Shown one piece after another: positions 23,883 through 25,772 of a stretch of 25,772 nt of DNA. The notes below the pieces were generated by a model. The model made no database searches and was not told the DNA's origin. It saw nothing but the letters and a program-made list of their open reading frames with translations. Within the stretch, counting starts at the first letter, position 1. The number at the start of each line of letters is the position of its first letter. The translations under genes and the position numbers were made by a program. Source of the stretch: Alphaproteobacteria bacterium UBA7371 (GTDB taxonomy: Bacteria; Pseudomonadota; Alphaproteobacteria; UBA8317); assembly GCA_002469865.1 (NCBI GenBank), contig DKOD01000166.1, positions 1 to 25,772 on the forward strand, given 5' to 3'.

Positions 23883-24521
23883 ATGCGCCCGTTGATCATC
23901 TCAGGCAATGAATTGCGGGCACAGGCTGTAAAAGCGGCCCGCGGTCTTGGGTTTGATTGGGGTCGGGCAAAATATGTTGGCGAGGGTGTTCTGCGCGCGG
24001 AGCGACATGGCCTCAACGGGCTCGAGGGTTTTTTGTCACTGCGTGACAACCTTAATACCGGCCCATCTTCATTAACCCCCACCATGCTTCAATCAGGTGG
24101 CAGCATAAAAACAAACGCCGTTGATCTGGGGATCGCCATGGCCGATGGCCTGGCTTTGATGAAATTCCACACGCCCGGCTCGTTCATTGTCTCAGGCTGC
24201 CCTCTTTTTTTGGGCATTCTTTGCTATGGGCTAACGGGCTCAACACGTGCGCTTCATGTTGTTGTCGGCGAAACACCCTACCTCGTCCAAGACAATTTCA
24301 TCATGCCTCTGGTCAAAAAGCCCCAAAAAATCGGCCAACAGCAGTCTTGCTACATCAGTGAATGCACGCCAACAAATGACATCTGTGAACCCCTTGGTCG
24401 CTTCGCCCTGGACGAGGATCAGGCCAAGCTATTGGAGCAATTTGCGTCGCGTGTTTATGCACCAGCAACTGAAATTTCTCGCTTGTCCGGTGCCGGTGCT
24501 GGTCTGCAGGATAATGATTAA
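23883..24521 (+). CDS. DUF3726-like protein of unknown function
   Basis: The 212-residue protein begins LIISGNELRAQAVKAARGLG followed by FDWGRAKYVGEGV. This resembles the N-terminal pattern NExxxxxxKAARGxGxxWGxAxxxG that I associate with DUF3726; the match is from memory. A middle segment (SLTPTMLQSGG, VDLGIAMADGLALM) and a more hydrophobic stretch (SGCPLFLGILCYGLTGSTRA) follow. No function is known. The frame is open upstream to 23829 within the previous gene; I place the start at ATG 23883, whose A is two bases after the preceding stop. ATG 23865 is an alternative. It is the last gene of the cassette, with a 57-base convergent gap to ycgN. Confidence 0.75.
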   Translation: MRPLIISGNELRAQAVKAARGLGFDWGRAKYVGEGVLRAERHGLNGLEGFLSLRDNLNTGPSSLTPTMLQSGGSIKTNAVDLGIAMADGLALMKFHTPGSFIVSGCPLFLGILCYGLTGSTRALHVVVGETPYLVQDNFIMPLVKKPQKIGQQQSCYISECTPTNDICEPLGRFALDEDQAKLLEQFASRVYAPATEISRLSGAGAGLQDND

Positions 24522-24578
24522 CGCAATCTGCAAGTTTGTTCTCCACCTCTTGGCTTTGCGCAACAGGGTTGCCTGCCA

Positions 24579-25034
24579 TCACAAATCAACGTCAGGACCT
24601 ATTGGCCATGACGCCACATGATCTTCGTAATTTTCTGGGCGCACGGTTTGTTCACCAACAACCCTGTTGGTGATGGAAATGCCCAATTCATCCATCTTTC
24701 GGCTGTCACCGGCCAATAGTGGGTGCCAAAATGCAAGATCACGTCCTTCAGCCAAGCGACGGTAGGCGCAAGTTGATGGAATCCAATCCTCAGTAAGAAC
24801 GTTTTCTGCTGTTAATTTCAGGCATTCTGGGACTTCCTTATGCCGATAAGCATAACAGCCACATTGTTTGTTTTGTTGATCATAAGCCCGGCAAACAATG
24901 TTGGTGGTCAATAATTCTTCCGTATCGTCATCGATAAGACGCACCAGGCAACAACGCCCACAATGGTCGCAAAGAGACTCCCATTCTTCTGGCGACATGT
25001 CGTTCAGCGACTTTTCTTCCCAAAACTTTGTCAT
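24579..25034 (-). CDS. ycgN: YcgN / UPF0260 cysteine-cluster protein
   Basis: This small cytosolic protein belongs to the YkgJ-type zinc- or iron-chelating family, and its function is unknown. The 151 residues align by eye with E. coli YcgN along the whole length: FWEEKSLNDMSPEEWESLCD, CGRCCLVRLIDDDTEE, NIVCRAYDQQNKQCGCYAYR, PECLKLTAENV, STCAYRRLAEGRDLAFWHPL. The clustered cysteines are all present. The frame is open to 25082, but ATG 25034 (MTKFWEE) has AGGA just upstream and matches the family N-terminus. It is transcribed away from the tRNA-Ser gene and converges on the DUF3726-like gene. Confidence 0.93.
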   Translation of the reverse strand: MTKFWEEKSLNDMSPEEWESLCDHCGRCCLVRLIDDDTEELLTTNIVCRAYDQQNKQCGCYAYRHKEVPECLKLTAENVLTEDWIPSTCAYRRLAEGRDLAFWHPLLAGDSRKMDELGISITNRVVGEQTVRPENYEDHVASWPIGPDVDL

Positions 25035-25092
25035 TGTTCCTGCCTGTTCCTTGACCATGGACCAGCCTTCAAGATACCACATGAGCTCGCGG

Positions 25093-25182
25093 CGGGAGAT
25101 GGCTGAGTGGTCGAAAGCGGCGGTCTTGAAAACCGTTGAGGGTGCGAGCCCTCCGGGGGTTCGAATCCCTCTCTCCCGGCCA
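25093..25182 (+). tRNA. tRNA-Ser (anticodon UGA)
   Basis: The gene folds as a class II tRNA. Acceptor arm 25093-25099 (CGGGAGA) pairs with 25072-25078 of the next hundred, that is 25172-25178. It has T8-G9, a D-arm GGCTGAG, an anticodon stem GCGGT/ACCGT with loop CTTGAAA (anticodon TGA at 25127-25129) and a long variable arm typical of serine. The T-loop TTCGAAT closes a stem with one G-T pair. Discriminator G at 25179 is followed by a gene-encoded CCA at 25180-25182. It reads UCA and probably other UCN codons. Confidence 0.97.
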
Positions 25183-25431
25183 CGTTGATCGCCTTAATGT
25201 ACATAAGTTTCGCAGTCTGCCAGATATCTTCACTGCCACCCTACCCTAACCGTTTCATTTGGTTTTGCGACAATATTTTTTGTGACAAACATGTAAAATT
25301 GTCAAAAATATAGGGCTCATAAATAGTCAAAATTCAGGTGGGCCCAAACACATAAATGTTTTCGTCTCGGTCGATAAAAGGTCGGCATTGGTTATGTCAC
25401 TAACTTATCCAAAGTTATATAGGTCATAAAT
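25183..25431. other. 249-base AT-rich gap after tRNA-Ser
   Basis: No supported gene lies here. TTGCGACAA (25265-25273) and TTGTGACAA (25280-25288) are near-identical direct repeats, and TGACAA (25283-25288) is mirrored by TTGTCA (25299-25304) across 10 bases. These could be binding sites for the downstream prepilin-peptidase gene. A TTGTCA/TAAATA pair at 25299-25325 has a 15-base spacer and is a poor promoter. No tRNA terminator with a T-run is visible. Confidence 0.4.
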
Positions 25432-25772
25432 TTGGCAACACATACGGACATATTTTTGATTGTTGTCCTCATTATTGCAGGCCTTGTCATTGGTAGTTTT
25501 TTGGGCATGCTTTCTTACAGGTGGCCAAGAGCAATTTTTGGCACGTTACCAGTGACATCCAGCGCCAAACGTTCATATTGCCCAGAATGCGGGTCAACCC
25601 TTAGATTTCAATATCTTTTTCCGGTTTTGTCATATATCTTTTGCAGAGGCAGCGCGGCATGCTGCGGCGCAAAGATATCTCCTCGGTATTTTTTTATTGA
25701 ATTATCTACATCAGTTTCATTCGTTATTGCTGGCTTATTAACGCCTTATAGTCACTATTTATACTGGCTACC
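25432..25772 (+). CDS. Prepilin peptidase / type IV leader peptidase, N-terminal part (cut by window end)
   Basis: Only 113 codons and part of the next are in the window. The protein starts with a hydrophobic helix (IFLIVVLIIAGLVIGSFLGM) followed by LSYRWP. It then has the N-methylase-type domain with two cysteine pairs, SYCPECGSTLRFQYLFPVLS and CCGAKISPRYFFIELS, and a second helix. This matches the GSFLNvviyRlP, CPxCg, lIPvlSyl, CgakIsxRY and vEl pattern of PilD/GspO/TadV-like enzymes of the long, methylase-containing type. The catalytic aspartates would lie beyond the edge. The start is a TTG after AGG; no in-frame ATG lies upstream after the nearest stop. Base use is clearly more AT-rich than in the rest of the window. 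Confidence 0.85.
   Translation, partial: MATHTDIFLIVVLIIAGLVIGSFLGMLSYRWPRAIFGTLPVTSSAKRSYCPECGSTLRFQYLFPVLSYIFCRGSAACCGAKISPRYFFIELSTSVSFVIAGLLTPYSHYLYWL

Noticed and set aside
1..25772. CRISPR array, insertion sequence or prophage
   Set aside because: No regularly spaced repeats, transposase, integrase or phage genes were seen on either strand.

Overview
The window looks like the chromosome of a free-living alphaproteobacterium with moderate GC, probably Rhodospirillales-like. The evidence is gene content and order. A fused ispDF lies next to dusB, then ntrBC and ntrYX run into trkA-trkH, a D-amino-acid aminotransferase, hfq and hflX. A second block on the other strand carries mltB, rlpA, a DD-carboxypeptidase, tmk, holB, tatD and a metallo-beta-lactamase-fold gene. 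Nearly all starts and stops are tightly packed or overlapping, which suggests long operons. No insertion sequence, prophage or CRISPR array is visible.

Layout. 1-858 (minus): partial ispDF of the MEP isoprenoid pathway. 924-13305 (plus): a long co-oriented run of dusB, ntrB, ntrC, ntrY, ntrX, trkA, trkH, dat, hfq and hflX, joining tRNA modification, two nitrogen-type two-component systems, K+ uptake, D-amino-acid metabolism, the sRNA chaperone and a ribosome-associated GTPase. 13294-14524 (minus): mazG preceded by a DUF6314-like gene. 14746-20611 (minus): mltB-rlpA-dac-tmk-holB-tatD-MBL, a cell-wall and DNA-replication operon. The metG gene often found between holB and tatD in relatives is absent here.

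20757-24521 (plus): an orphan 83-codon gene, then a three-gene cassette. The cassette holds an M19 dipeptidase-like protein lacking part of the canonical zinc site, a 552-residue protein I do not recognise, and a DUF3726-like protein. It is the best candidate here for an undescribed pathway. 24579-25034 (minus): a YcgN/UPF0260 cysteine-cluster protein. 25093-25182 (plus): tRNA-Ser(UGA) with an encoded CCA. An AT-rich stretch then leads into the 5' part of a prepilin-peptidase-like gene cut by the window end.

All calls come from reading the sequence and remembering protein families; no search was run. Several starts were moved from the longest open frame on the basis of ribosome binding sites, signal peptides or family length, as noted in each entry. 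No gene-free stretch exceeds 300 bases; the three longest (about 220-250 bases) are described.
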